A stretch of 64,000 nt of DNA from Bordetella petrii (GCF_000067205.1 NC_010170.1:4278001-4342000), one strand, 5' to 3'; numbered from the stretch's first letter, positions 35,108 through 44,792 are shown. A program made the numbers and translations. The notes: generated from the sequence alone by a model not told the origin.

Positions 35108-36036
35108 ACACCGTTTCCCCCAAACCCAGGCGGCCCAACGTTGCGGGGCGCAACCCCACCGCCGCCGCCATCGCCGGCAAGGGCTGGCTGCGCGCCCATC
35201 GCTGGCTGCTGCTGCGCCGCACCGTGCAGGCGGGCCTGCTGGCGCTGTTCCTGATCGGGCCGGCCAGCGCATGGCTGTTGCGCCGCGGCGTGCTGCAACG
35301 CGACTGGTGGCCCGTGAAGGGCAACCTGTCGTCCAGCCTGACGCTCGACTGGCTGCCCCTGACCGACCCGTACCAGCTGCTGCAAAGCCTGTTCGCGGGC
35401 CACGCGCCGCTGGACACGGCGCTGCTCGGCGCCGGCATCGTATTGGGCTTTTACCTGTTGTTCGGCGGACGCGTGTATTGCTCGTGGGTGTGTCCCGTCA
35501 ATGTGGTTACCGATACCGCGTCCTGGCTGCGCCGTAAATTGAAACTGCGTCCGCCCGGGCGCACGCCATCCAAGTCCCTGCGCCTGTGGGTAATGATCGG
35601 CACGCTGCTGGCTTCGGCCGTCACCGGCACCATCGCATGGGAATGGGTCAACCCGGTATCGATGCTGCACCGGGCGCTGGTATTCGGCTTCGGCGCCGTG
35701 TGGGCGCTGGTGTTGGGCATTTTTCTGTACGACCTGCTGGTGACGCCGCGCGGTTGGTGCGGACACATATGCCCGGTAGGGGCGTTCTATGGCCTGCTGG
35801 GCAGGCGCGCGCTGCTGCGCGTAAACGCCGCGGGCCGCGCCGCATGCGACGACTGCATGGACTGCTACAGCATCTGCCCCGAGCCGCAGGTCATCCGCCC
35901 CGCGCTCAAGGCCGCCGGCCAGGACCACCCCGTCATTCTCGACGCCGACTGCACCACTTGCGGCCGCTGCATCGACGTCTGCCCTCAACAGGTATTCCGC
36001 ATGAGCCACCGGTTCCGCCATAGGAGTAAATCATGA
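35104..36036 (+). CDS. napH: NapH, membrane quinol dehydrogenase component
   Basis: 310 aa from a GTG start at 35104 overlapping the napG stop (GTGA). About four to five membrane helices carry CSWVCPVN and CGHICPVG, followed by two 4Fe-4S motifs CDDCMDCYSICPEP and CTTCGRCIDVCP on the cytoplasmic side. No nearer ATG in the correct frame fits the family N-terminus. Overlaps napB by 4 bases. Confidence 0.9.
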   Translation: MNTVSPKPRRPNVAGRNPTAAAIAGKGWLRAHRWLLLRRTVQAGLLALFLIGPASAWLLRRGVLQRDWWPVKGNLSSSLTLDWLPLTDPYQLLQSLFAGHAPLDTALLGAGIVLGFYLLFGGRVYCSWVCPVNVVTDTASWLRRKLKLRPPGRTPSKSLRLWVMIGTLLASAVTGTIAWEWVNPVSMLHRALVFGFGAVWALVLGIFLYDLLVTPRGWCGHICPVGAFYGLLGRRALLRVNAAGRAACDDCMDCYSICPEPQVIRPALKAAGQDHPVILDADCTTCGRCIDVCPQQVFRMSHRFRHRSKS

Positions 36037-36488
36037 AACGCGCCTTGTACAAGACCGCCCTCGGCCTGCTCGCGGGCCTGATGATCGGCATGCCGCCGGC
36101 CCTGGCCGACGACCCTTCCACGGTGCAAAGCCTGCGCCAGAACAGCGTCGCGGATGTCGAACACGAAGCCGGCCACTATCGTCAGGAGCTCGACGCGGGC
36201 GCCACGCTGCCGCGCGACTTCGTGCAGCAGCCGCCGCTGGTGCCGCACGCCAGCAGCAACTACCCCGTGACGCTGAAATTCAACAAATGCCTGGACTGCC
36301 ACGCATGGGCGCGCGCGCAGGCTACCAACTCGCCCAAGATTTCCATCACCCACTTCCGCGACGCGCAAGGCCGCGAGCTGTCGTCGGTCAGCCCGTCGCG
36401 CTATTTCTGCCAGCAATGCCATGTCACCCAAAGCGACGCCAAGCCGCTGGTCGAGAACACCTTCCAGCGCGTCAAAGGCCTGAATTGA
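36033..36488 (+). CDS. napB: NapB, diheme cytochrome c subunit
   Basis: 151 aa: signal peptide ending near ALA (residue 25) and two heme sites, CLDCH at 86-90 and CQQCH at 126-130. It transfers electrons from NapC to NapA in the periplasm. 13 bases before napC. Confidence 0.95.
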   Translation: MKRALYKTALGLLAGLMIGMPPALADDPSTVQSLRQNSVADVEHEAGHYRQELDAGATLPRDFVQQPPLVPHASSNYPVTLKFNKCLDCHAWARAQATNSPKISITHFRDAQGRELSSVSPSRYFCQQCHVTQSDAKPLVENTFQRVKGLN

Positions 36489-36501
36489 GCGAGCGTGCAT
36501 C

Positions 36502-37116
36502 ATGAACCTCAAGTGGATCAAGACCTTGCCGCGCCGCGCGTGGGCACGGGCAGTCAGCGGACTGGGACTGGCGTTCGCGCTGGGCATCATGTTCTGGGGC
36601 GGCTTCAACACGTTCATGGAATGGACCAATACCGCGGCGTTCTGCATTTCCTGCCATGAAATGAACCGGAACGTGTACCAGGAATACCGCAATACCGTGC
36701 ACTATTCCAACCGCACCGGCGTGCGGGCCGTATGTTCGGACTGCCACGTGCCCAAGGAATGGGGACCGAAAATGCTGCGCAAGCTGTACGCCTCTAACGA
36801 GCTGCTGCACCATTTCCTGGGCACCATCGACACACCCGAGAAATTCGAGGCTAAGCGCGCCAAGCTCGCGCAGAACGAATGGCGGCGCATGAAGGCGAAC
36901 AATTCCCAGGAATGCCGCAACTGCCACGACTACAGCTACTTCGACTACTCTGGCCAAAGCTCGCGCTCGGCCCGCATGCATCAGCAAGGCCTGCAGGAAG
37001 GCCAGACCTGCATCGACTGCCACAAGGGCATTGCGCACAGCCTGCCGGCAGTAGAACAGTCGGTAGGGCAGCCCAAGCCCGGGGCGGTTCCGGCGCAGGC
37101 GCTGCACCCCGACTGA
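36502..37116 (+). CDS. napC: NapC, membrane tetraheme quinol dehydrogenase
   Basis: 204 aa. One N-terminal helix and four CxxCH sites at residues 48, 78, 138 and 170. Closely similar to NirT at 10.97 kb, differing mainly at both ends and in a YFDYSGQSS insert. It oxidises quinol for NapB. Last gene of napFDAGHBC; the following gene is convergent, 14 bases away. Confidence 0.94.
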   Translation: MNLKWIKTLPRRAWARAVSGLGLAFALGIMFWGGFNTFMEWTNTAAFCISCHEMNRNVYQEYRNTVHYSNRTGVRAVCSDCHVPKEWGPKMLRKLYASNELLHHFLGTIDTPEKFEAKRAKLAQNEWRRMKANNSQECRNCHDYSYFDYSGQSSRSARMHQQGLQEGQTCIDCHKGIAHSLPAVEQSVGQPKPGAVPAQALHPD

Positions 37117-37130
37117 ACCGCGATGCCGCG

Positions 37131-38024
37131 CTAGCCCAGCGCGGTGTCCAGCAGCATCATCAGCACGAAACCGATCATCAGCCCGCAGGTGGCATACACC
37201 TCATGCCCCTTGCGGTGCGATTCGGGAATGATCTCGTGGCTGATCACGAACAGCATGGCGCCCGCGGCAAAGCCCAGGCCCCAGGGCAGCAGCACGGCCG
37301 ACCAGCCCACCACCACAGCGCCCAATACTGCCCCCACCGGCTCGATCAGCCCGGACAGCATGCCCAGGGCCACCGCAAAGCTGCGGCGGTAGCCGGCCGC
37401 CAGCAGCGCCAGCGACACCACCAGCCCCTCGGGCACGTCCTGGATGGCGATGCCCGTGGCCAGCGCGCTGCCCCGCAGCGGATCATTGCCCACGTAACCT
37501 ACGCCTATCGCCAGGCCTTCGGGCACGTTGTGCAGAGCAATGGCAAACACGAACAGCCAGGTGCGGCGCAGGCGATGGACTTCGATGCCTTCCTTGCCCT
37601 TGATGAAATGCTCATGCGGCAACAGGCGCTCCATCAGCAACAGCGTGGCCGCGCCCAGCAGCACCGCCGCGCCCACCACCAGGCCGGCGCCCCAGGGGCC
37701 ATGACCCAGCTCGCCCGCCGCCGCGATGCCCGGCGCCACCAGTGAAAACGCGCAGGCCGCCAGCATGACGCCCGCCCCAAAGCCGAACATGGTGTCCTGT
37801 ACTTTCTCGGGCAGCGTCTGTGAGAACATCACCGGCACCGTGCCCAGCGCAGTGGCGCCGGCGGCCAACAGCCCGCCGGCCAGTGCGTCGGCCACATGCG
37901 GGGCGCGCGGTATCAGATAGGCCCACAGGGCGTGCACCGCCAGGCAGGCCACCAGCAAGGCCAGCGTCCAGACGCTGATACTGGTGGCCTGCGGGCGCAT
38001 GCGGTGGCGGCTGAAAGTGTTCAT
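37131..38024 (-). CDS. ZIP-family divalent metal transporter (GufA/BbZIP type)
   Basis: 297 aa with about eight helices. The metal-binding helices are clear: IALHNVPEGLAIGVGYVGND and IAIQDVPEGLVVSLAL, plus VISHEIIPESHRKGHE. It ends LLDTALG like the Bordetella bronchiseptica ZIP protein of known structure. It imports zinc or other divalent metal across the inner membrane. Downstream of sodA on the same strand, with a terminator between. Confidence 0.9.
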   Translation of the reverse strand: MNTFSRHRMRPQATSISVWTLALLVACLAVHALWAYLIPRAPHVADALAGGLLAAGATALGTVPVMFSQTLPEKVQDTMFGFGAGVMLAACAFSLVAPGIAAAGELGHGPWGAGLVVGAAVLLGAATLLLMERLLPHEHFIKGKEGIEVHRLRRTWLFVFAIALHNVPEGLAIGVGYVGNDPLRGSALATGIAIQDVPEGLVVSLALLAAGYRRSFAVALGMLSGLIEPVGAVLGAVVVGWSAVLLPWGLGFAAGAMLFVISHEIIPESHRKGHEVYATCGLMIGFVLMMLLDTALG

Positions 38025-38060
38025 ATCCGATGGGCCGTCCGGGCGACTCAGTTCTGGGGG

Positions 38061-38081
38061 AAGAAAACCGGGCGCCCCCGG
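38061..38081 (-). terminator. Intrinsic terminator after sodA
   Basis: Minus strand: CCGGG-GGCG-CCCGG stem followed by TTTTCTT, 17 bases beyond the sodA stop and upstream of the ZIP gene. Confidence 0.65.
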
Positions 38082-38097
38082 GAGGGTGGCGACGCCG

Positions 38098-38712
<615 letters not shown>

Positions 38713-38971
38713 GCAACTCTCCAGTTCGGGCTTGAGAACGGTGTCGACCGCCGGCTCATGCAGCAACTCGTATGCCCGGCTTACGCGCGCACCAGCCGGG
38801 TCGGCACGCCGCGGCCGCTGGCGCAGTCCGACCAGGTAGCGATGGGCCGCCACTCGCGTCGCCATCGCGATATGGGCGTTGCGGCTCTTTTCATAAGTCG
38901 TTAAATGAAATTGAAATGATAGTTATTTTTATTCAATATAACAATAACAAAGGCGCCACGGGCCCGCTTTG
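38713..38971 (-). promoter_or_regulatory. sodA upstream region with AT-rich possible Fur site
   Basis: 259 bases without an assigned gene. The part from 38901 to 38945 is sharply AT-rich in a GC-rich setting. GAAATTGAAATGATAGTTATT (38908-38928) resembles repeated GATAAT-type Fur hexamers imperfectly. TATATT and AATAAAAATAA on the minus strand could supply a -10. From 38865 to 38713 the sodA frame is open without a stop (51 codons). Confidence 0.45.
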
Positions 38972-40174
38972 CTACAGCGCGCGTCCGCAGGCCACGCCCG
39001 AGGCCCAGGCCCACTGGAAGTTGTAGCCGCCCAGCCAGCCGGTGACATCGACCGCCTCGCCGATGAAATACAAGCCGGGCACCTGGCGCGCCTGCATCGA
39101 TTTCTGGTCCAGGCCGCGCGTGTCGACACCGCCGCGCATGACCTCGGCTTTTTTGTACCCGGCCGTGCCGCTGGGCACCAGCCGCCATTGATGAATGCCC
39201 TGCCCTAGCGCGCGCAAGGTTTTATCGGGCGTATCAGCCAGGCGCCACTCGGCCAGGCCTGGCTGCCCCGCCTGCCCGGCTACCCGCAACCATTGGTCGG
39301 CCAGGCGGCGCGGCCACAGGTTGCCCAGCACAGTGTGCAATTGCTGCCGGTTGCCCGGCTTGGCGGCAATCAGCTCGTCCGCCAGGTCGCGCCCCGCCGC
39401 CAGGTCCAGCACGATGGCCTCGCCCGGCTGCCAGTAGCTGGAAATCTGCAAGATCGCCGGCCCGGACAGGCCGCGGTGTGTGAACAGCAGGTCTTCCACG
39501 AATTCACCGCGGCCACGGCCCGTGCCCGTGCTGAGCGCAACCTCCAACGCCACGCCAGACAGTTCGGCAAATGGACGCCACTGCTGCGGGTCGAACGTCA
39601 GGGGCACCAGCGCCGGCCGCGGCTCGATGACCTTCAGGCCGAACTGGCGCGCCAGCTTCAGGCCGAAATCGGTAGCTCCCAGCTGCGGAATGGCCATGCC
39701 GCCGGTGGCCACCACCAGCTTGGCCGCGCGAATCTCGCCCTGGCTGGTGCGCAACACGTAGCCGGCCTCGTCGCGGCCCACCTCGGCCACGCGGCACGGC
39801 ATGCGCCATTGAACCCGTCCAGCCTGGCATTCGGCGCGCAGCATCTCGATGATGGATTCGCTGCTGTCGTCGCAGAACAGTTGGCCCCGATGCTTCTCGT
39901 GCCACGCGATGCGATGGCTGCGCACCAACGCCAGGAAGTCCTGCGGCGTGTAGCCCGCCAGCGCGGAACGGCAAAAATGCGGGTTGTCGGACAAAAAATT
40001 CGCCGGCCCTGCCCCCACATTGGTGAAGTTGCAGCGCCCCCCGCCAGATATGCGGATTTTCTCGGCCAGGCGCTCGGCGTGGTCGACCAGCACGACCCGC
40101 AGGCCGCGCTGGCCAGCCACGGCGGCGCACATCATGCCGGCCGCGCCGGCGCCGATCACGGCTACGTCGAACAT
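38972..40174 (-). CDS. HI0933-family NAD(P)/FAD-dependent flavoprotein
   Basis: 400 aa from the ATG at 40174 (MFDVAVIGAGAAGMMCA), the usual family start. A TTG at 40207 overlapping the upstream stop would add 11 residues. FAD-binding GAGAAG, RISGGGRCNFTN and the C-terminal GLYFIGEAVDVTGWLGGYN with FQWAWASG are characteristic of the HI0933/BaiN-like family. Substrate unknown. It directly follows the decarboxylase gene. Confidence 0.88.
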   Translation of the reverse strand: MFDVAVIGAGAAGMMCAAVAGQRGLRVVLVDHAERLAEKIRISGGGRCNFTNVGAGPANFLSDNPHFCRSALAGYTPQDFLALVRSHRIAWHEKHRGQLFCDDSSESIIEMLRAECQAGRVQWRMPCRVAEVGRDEAGYVLRTSQGEIRAAKLVVATGGMAIPQLGATDFGLKLARQFGLKVIEPRPALVPLTFDPQQWRPFAELSGVALEVALSTGTGRGRGEFVEDLLFTHRGLSGPAILQISSYWQPGEAIVLDLAAGRDLADELIAAKPGNRQQLHTVLGNLWPRRLADQWLRVAGQAGQPGLAEWRLADTPDKTLRALGQGIHQWRLVPSGTAGYKKAEVMRGGVDTRGLDQKSMQARQVPGLYFIGEAVDVTGWLGGYNFQWAWASGVACGRAL

Positions 40175-40203
40175 CGGCGGGCGCGTATCGGACCGTGCAC
40201 GGC

Positions 40204-42465
40204 TCAATCTTCGATCAGGCAGTCCACGTAGTACCGCTTGGAGCCGTCCGGCGCGGTATCTTCGGCCAGGCCGTGGATGTAAGTCTCGAAGCCGGGAAAG
40301 CGCTCGTTGAACTCGCGGGCGAACTGCAGGTATTGCACGATGGTGCGGTTAAAGCGTTCGCCCGGGATCAGCAGCGGGATGCCCGGGGGATAAGGCGTGA
40401 GCAGCACCCCGGTCACCCGGCCTTCGAGCTGGTCGATCTCGACCCGTTCGACCTCGCGGTGCGCCATGCGCGCAAAAGCGTCCGACGGCTTGAGGGCCGG
40501 CACCATGTCACTGAGATACATCTCGGTGGTCAGGCGGGCCACGTCTTTGGTGCGGTAGGCCTCGTGGATCTGCTGGCAGAGGTCGCGCAGGCCCATGCGC
40601 TCGTAGCGGCGATGATCGCGGCAGAATTCCGGCAGAATGCGCCACAGCGGCTGGTTGCGGTCGTAGTCATCCTTGAACTGCTGCAGGGCGGTCAGCAGCG
40701 TGTTCCAGCGGCCCTTGGTAATGCCGATGGTGAACAGGATGAAGAACGAGTACAGGCCGGTTTTTTCCACCACCACGCCGTGCTCGGTCAGGTATTTCGA
40801 CACCAGCGCAGCCGGAATGCCGGTGTCGCCGAAGCTGCCCGACATGTCCAGCCCCGGGGTGATCACGGTGGCCTTGATCGGGTCCAGCATGTTGAAGCCG
40901 TCGGCCAGCTCGCCGAAGCCGTGCCAATGGTCGTTGGCCTCCAGCACCCAGTCGTCGCGATTGCCGATGCCTTCCGACACCAGGCGATTGGGGCCCCACA
41001 CCTTGAACCACCAGTCGTTCTTGCCGAACTCGGATTCCACCTTGCGCATGGCGCGGCGGAAGTCCATGGCTTCGCGGATGCTTTCTTCGACCAGCGCGGT
41101 GCCGCCCGGCGGTTCCATCATGGCCGCCGCCACGTCGCACGACGCGATGATGGCGTACTGCGGCGAAGTGGAGGTGTGCATCAGGTACGCTTCGTTGAAC
41201 ACGTTGCGGTCGAGCTTGCGGGTCTCGGATTCCTGCACGATGATCTGCGAGGCCTGCGAAATACCGGCCAGCAGCTTGTGCGTCGAGTGCGTGGCGAACA
41301 CCATCGGCTGCTGCGGGCGCGGGCGGCCCTGGCCAATGGCGTGCATATCCTGGTAGAACTCGTGGAACGAGGCGTGCGGCAGCCAGGCTTCGTCGAAATG
41401 CAGGGTGTCTACATAGTCGCCCAGCTGCTTTTTGATCATCTCCACGTTATAGATGACGCCGTCGTAGGTGCTTTGCGTCAGCGTCAGGATGCGCGGCTTC
41501 TTGTTGGCGGCCTCGCGCGCGAATGGGTTGGCTTCGATTTTCTTCTTGATGTTCTCGGGGTCGAATTCCTCGAGCGGAATCGGCCCGATGATGCCCAGGT
41601 GGTTGCGGGTGGGCCGCAGGAACACCGGGATCGCGCCCGTCATGGTAATGGCGTGCAGGATCGACTTGTGGCAATTGCGGTCGACCACCACCACGTCGCC
41701 GGCGGCGACGTTGGCATGCCAGACCACTTTGTTGGACGTGGAGGTGCCGTTGGTAACGAAGAAACAGTGGTCGGCATGGAAGATGCGCGCCGCGTTCAGT
41801 TCGGATTCGGCCACCGGGCCGGTGTGGTCCAGCAGTTGCCCGAGTTCGTCCACGGCGTTGCAGACGTCGGCGCGCAGCATGTTCTCGCCGAAGAACTGGT
41901 GGAACATTTGCCCCACCGGGCTCTTCAGGAACGCCACCCCGCCCGAATGGCCGGGGCAGTGCCACGAATAAGATCCATCTTGCGCGTAGTTGACCAGTTC
42001 GCGGAAGAACGGCGGCGGCAGACTGTCGACATAGCTGCGAGCTTCGCGGATGATGTGGCGCGCCACGAACTCAGGCGTGTCTTCAAACATATGAATGAAG
42101 CCGTGCAGTTCGCGCAGGATGTCGTTGGGTATGTGCTCGGACGTGCGCGTCTCGCCGTACAGGTAGATGGGGATGTCGGCGTTGCGAAAGCGCAGCTCGC
42201 CTATGAAGGCGCGCAGTTTCTTGATGGCGCCCGCCACGTCCTCGGGCGAATCGACGTCGAACTCTTCGTCGTCGATCGACAGGATGAACGCGCTGGCGCG
42301 GCTCTGTTGCTGGGCGAACGAGCTGAGGTCGCCGTAGCTCGTGACGCCGATCACCTCGACGCCCTCGGCCTCGATGGCCGTTGCAAGCGCGCGAATCCCC
42401 AGGCCCGAGGCATTCTCGGAACGATAGTCTTCGTCGATGATGAAAATGGGGAAGCGGAATTTCAT
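40204..42465 (-). CDS. Biodegradative Arg/Lys/Orn decarboxylase
   Basis: 753 aa from the ATG at 42465 (MKFRFPIFIIDEDYR), with CTGGAGC upstream. N-terminal response-regulator-like wing domain, PLP-binding core with Lys in ATHSTHKLLAG (K397) and FHADHCFFVTNGTSTSNK, and a C-terminal domain. Size and sequence fit the acid-inducible arginine/lysine/ornithine decarboxylase family; within it arginine is most likely, but substrate cannot be read safely. Confidence 0.88.
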   Translation of the reverse strand: MKFRFPIFIIDEDYRSENASGLGIRALATAIEAEGVEVIGVTSYGDLSSFAQQQSRASAFILSIDDEEFDVDSPEDVAGAIKKLRAFIGELRFRNADIPIYLYGETRTSEHIPNDILRELHGFIHMFEDTPEFVARHIIREARSYVDSLPPPFFRELVNYAQDGSYSWHCPGHSGGVAFLKSPVGQMFHQFFGENMLRADVCNAVDELGQLLDHTGPVAESELNAARIFHADHCFFVTNGTSTSNKVVWHANVAAGDVVVVDRNCHKSILHAITMTGAIPVFLRPTRNHLGIIGPIPLEEFDPENIKKKIEANPFAREAANKKPRILTLTQSTYDGVIYNVEMIKKQLGDYVDTLHFDEAWLPHASFHEFYQDMHAIGQGRPRPQQPMVFATHSTHKLLAGISQASQIIVQESETRKLDRNVFNEAYLMHTSTSPQYAIIASCDVAAAMMEPPGGTALVEESIREAMDFRRAMRKVESEFGKNDWWFKVWGPNRLVSEGIGNRDDWVLEANDHWHGFGELADGFNMLDPIKATVITPGLDMSGSFGDTGIPAALVSKYLTEHGVVVEKTGLYSFFILFTIGITKGRWNTLLTALQQFKDDYDRNQPLWRILPEFCRDHRRYERMGLRDLCQQIHEAYRTKDVARLTTEMYLSDMVPALKPSDAFARMAHREVERVEIDQLEGRVTGVLLTPYPPGIPLLIPGERFNRTIVQYLQFAREFNERFPGFETYIHGLAEDTAPDGSKRYYVDCLIED

Positions 42466-42640
42466 GCGGGCGCTCCAGGGGGCGAGGCAAAACGGAGGCG
42501 AGTGTACTGCGAGTCGGGGACCGCAGGTGGGCAGGGCGCCGGCGCGGGTGCGCAGCGCCGCGTGGAAGGGAATTGTAGGCCGCTTTGCGTGGCGGCGCAG
42601 GACGGCCGAGGCGCCGGGCCGCACGCCCGGGCCTGGCGGT

Positions 42641-43087
42641 TCACCGGATGGTGTCGGAGGCGCGCGCGTTGACGGCGCGCACGTAGTGCTGGAAAAACGC
42701 CGGCAGCGTGTCGGCGGCGCCGTTGCGCACGCGCCGCTCGACCTTGGAAATAGCGCACAGGCAAACATCGAACTCGGGCTCGCCGGTCACCAGCACCACC
42801 GGGTCTTCGTCGTCGCAGACCTCGTACAGCCCGCCGAAATGGCGGCGGCCGACTTCGTACAGATAGGCGGCGGCGCCCACCGTCTGCATGGGCGTCAGGG
42901 TCAACCGACCCTGGTGAGCCTCTTCGAGCACGGCGTCCAGTGCCGCCACGCTCTCGATAGAGTAGTCCAGGGCCGAGGTGCCGGGCACGGCCGCCAGGAA
43001 GGCCTCGGCCGCGCTGTTGACGCGCTCGATGAACTCGTCTTGCACCTCTTCGTCTACTTGCTGCGTATTTTTCTGGAAACCGAACAT
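42641..43087 (-). CDS. Conserved hypothetical protein, 148 aa
   Basis: ATG at 43087 with AGGAG 8-12 bases upstream and a clear TATAAT -10 at 43135-43130. Acidic, helix-rich, with no signal or membrane segment. I do not recognise the family. Features: IERVNSAAEAFLAAVPG, LTPMQTVGAAAYLYEVGRRHFGG and EFDVCLCAISKVERRVRNG. It is upstream of the decarboxylase gene on the same strand, 175 bases away. Confidence 0.75.
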   Translation of the reverse strand: MFGFQKNTQQVDEEVQDEFIERVNSAAEAFLAAVPGTSALDYSIESVAALDAVLEEAHQGRLTLTPMQTVGAAAYLYEVGRRHFGGLYEVCDDEDPVVLVTGEPEFDVCLCAISKVERRVRNGAADTLPAFFQHYVRAVNARASDTIR

Positions 43088-43129
43088 CGTTGGCTCCTGC
43101 GCCGGCAACCCGCGCGATTAGGTAGTTCC

Positions 43130-43135
43130 ATTATA
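43130..43135 (-). promoter_or_regulatory. -10 element of the 148-aa hypothetical gene
   Basis: Perfect TATAAT on the minus strand, about 43 bases before the ATG at 43087. No good -35 is visible 16-18 bases upstream. The remaining 43136-43313 of this intergenic stretch shows nothing I can assign. Confidence 0.5.
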
Positions 43136-43313
43136 TTTACCGCCCCCGCCGGCCACAGCCCGACACCCGGGGTAGTTTGAGCCTCGTTACGAACGCGCAC
43201 GCCATGTCACGCCCCCACAGATGCCTGGTTGCGGGGCGCTTTCCCCTGGGGACGGCCGTCTTGTAGGGCGGGCGCCGCAGCGCCATACTGGACACTTCGA
43301 GACACGCCTTTTT

Positions 43314-43329
43314 GTTGCACACGTGCAAC
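43314..43329. repeat. 7-bp inverted repeat upstream of the VOC gene
   Basis: GTTGCAC-AC-GTGCAAC, 25 bases before the ATG at 43354. Operator-like symmetry; no regulator can be assigned. Confidence 0.45.
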
Positions 43330-43353
43330 GCCACAGCGAGTGCGGAGGCCGTA

Positions 43354-43776
43354 ATGCAAGTACTGGTCAATATTGATGTCGACGACCTGGACCGGGCCAT
43401 CCAGTTCTACCGCGATGCTTTCGGCCTGGAGGTGACGCGCCGCTTCGGCGGCGATGGCGCCGAGCTGGCGGGCGCGGGCGCGCCCATTTACTTGCTGCGC
43501 AAGGCGCAAGGGTCGCGGCCGGCCGGCACGGTGGCGGGCGGCCGCGACTACGCGCGCCACTGGACGCCGGTGCATCTGGACTTCGTCGTGGATGATGTCG
43601 ATGCCGCCACCAGCACTGCGGTGGCGGCCGGCGCCATTCTGGAAGACCCTCCGCATACCCACGCCTGGGGCCGCATTGCCCACTTGTGCGACCCGTTCGG
43701 CCATGGCCTGTGCATCCTGCAGTTCACGGACCAGGGTTACGATGCGATTTCCACAGTAGAGAATAGTCCGCCATGA
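43354..43776 (+). CDS. VOC-family (glyoxalase-like) protein
   Basis: 140 aa from the ATG at 43354, with GGAGG upstream. One vicinal-oxygen-chelate domain: NIDVDDLDRAIQFYRDAFGLEV, HLDFVVDDVDAA and CDPFGHGLCILQF. The family includes glyoxalases, dioxygenases and resistance proteins, so substrate is open. Overlaps the GNAT gene by 4 bases. Confidence 0.85.
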   Translation: MQVLVNIDVDDLDRAIQFYRDAFGLEVTRRFGGDGAELAGAGAPIYLLRKAQGSRPAGTVAGGRDYARHWTPVHLDFVVDDVDAATSTAVAAGAILEDPPHTHAWGRIAHLCDPFGHGLCILQFTDQGYDAISTVENSPP

Positions 43777-44228
43777 CCGCCAGCCTGGCGTACCTGCCCG
43801 TGACCGAACAGGATTTCGACGCGCTGGCAGACCTGCGAGCCGCCGCCATGCGGCCCAGCCTGGAACGCCTGGGCCGTTACGATGCGCGCCGCTCGCGCGA
43901 GCGGCTGCGCGCCACGTTCGAGCCGGCCCACACCCGCGGCATACACCTGGACGGCCGGCGCATCGGGTTCTACGCCCTGCGCCCCCAGGACGACGCGCTG
44001 CGGCTGGATCACCTGTACCTGCTGCCGGTGGAAAGCGGCCGCGGCGTGGGCAGCCGCGTCTTGCGGGACATTATCGGGCAGGCCCAAGCGGCGGGGCGCG
44101 CATTGCGGGTGGGCGCGCTGCGCGGCAGCGACGCTAACCGCTTTTATCTACGCCACGGTTTCGTGCTGGCCGGCGAAACCGAATGGGACATCGAATACCG
44201 GCTCGACTGCCGGCCGCTGGCCGCCTGA
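43773..44228 (+). CDS. GNAT-family N-acetyltransferase
   Basis: 151 aa. Acetyl-CoA-binding motif in LDHLYLLPVESGRGVGSRVLRDI (QxxGxG-like RGVGS), then RVGALRGSDANRFYLRHGFVLAGE. Substrate unknown. Translationally coupled to the VOC gene; convergent with dcd directly at its stop. Confidence 0.87.
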   Translation: MTASLAYLPVTEQDFDALADLRAAAMRPSLERLGRYDARRSRERLRATFEPAHTRGIHLDGRRIGFYALRPQDDALRLDHLYLLPVESGRGVGSRVLRDIIGQAQAAGRALRVGALRGSDANRFYLRHGFVLAGETEWDIEYRLDCRPLAA

Positions 44229-44792
44229 TCAGGTGCGCGGCAGCGTGACGCCGCGCTGGCCCTGGTATTTGCCGCCACGGTCGCGGTACGAGGTTTCGCA
44301 GACTTCGTCGCTTTCCAGGAACAGCATCTGCGCGCAGCCTTCGCCCGCGTAGATCTTGGCCGGCAGCGGCGTGGTGTTGGAGAACTCGAGCGTGACGTGG
44401 CCTTCCCATTCGGGTTCAAGCGGCGTGACATTGACGATGATGCCGCAACGCGCATAGGTGCTTTTGCCCAGGCAGATGGTCAGCACGCTGCGCGGAATGC
44501 GGAAGTACTCCACCGTGCGCGCCAGCGCGAACGAGTTGGGCGGAATGATGCAGACATCGCCCTTGAAATCGACGAACGATTTCTCGTCGAACTGCTTGGG
44601 ATCGACGATGGTGGAATTGATGTTGGTGAAGATCTTGAATTCGTCTGCGCAGCGCACGTCATAGCCGTAGCTGCTGGTGCCATAGCTGACGATACGGCCG
44701 CCATTGGCGGTGCGGACCTGGCCGGCCTCGAAGGGTTCGATCATGCCGGCTTCGGCCGCGCGGCGGATCCAGCGGTCGCTTTTGATGCTCAT
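44229..44792 (-). CDS. dcd: dCTP deaminase
   Basis: 187 aa, the normal family length. Motifs: MSIKSDRWIRRAA, FCVDPKQF-like IVDPKQFDEKSF, LGKSTYARCGIIVNVTPLEPEWEGHVTLEFSNTTPLP with the catalytic Glu, and YAGEGCAQMLFL. It deaminates dCTP to dUTP in pyrimidine deoxynucleotide synthesis. It follows tamB by 84 bases, which include a possible TAAAAT -10. Confidence 0.95.
   Translation of the reverse strand: MSIKSDRWIRRAAEAGMIEPFEAGQVRTANGGRIVSYGTSSYGYDVRCADEFKIFTNINSTIVDPKQFDEKSFVDFKGDVCIIPPNSFALARTVEYFRIPRSVLTICLGKSTYARCGIIVNVTPLEPEWEGHVTLEFSNTTPLPAKIYAGEGCAQMLFLESDEVCETSYRDRGGKYQGQRGVTLPRT

Noticed and set aside
42466..42768. 101-residue N-terminal extension of the amino acid decarboxylase
   Set aside because: It overlaps the hypothetical gene at 42641 and has no similarity to the family, whose start MKFRFPIFII fits at 42465 with a ribosome binding site.
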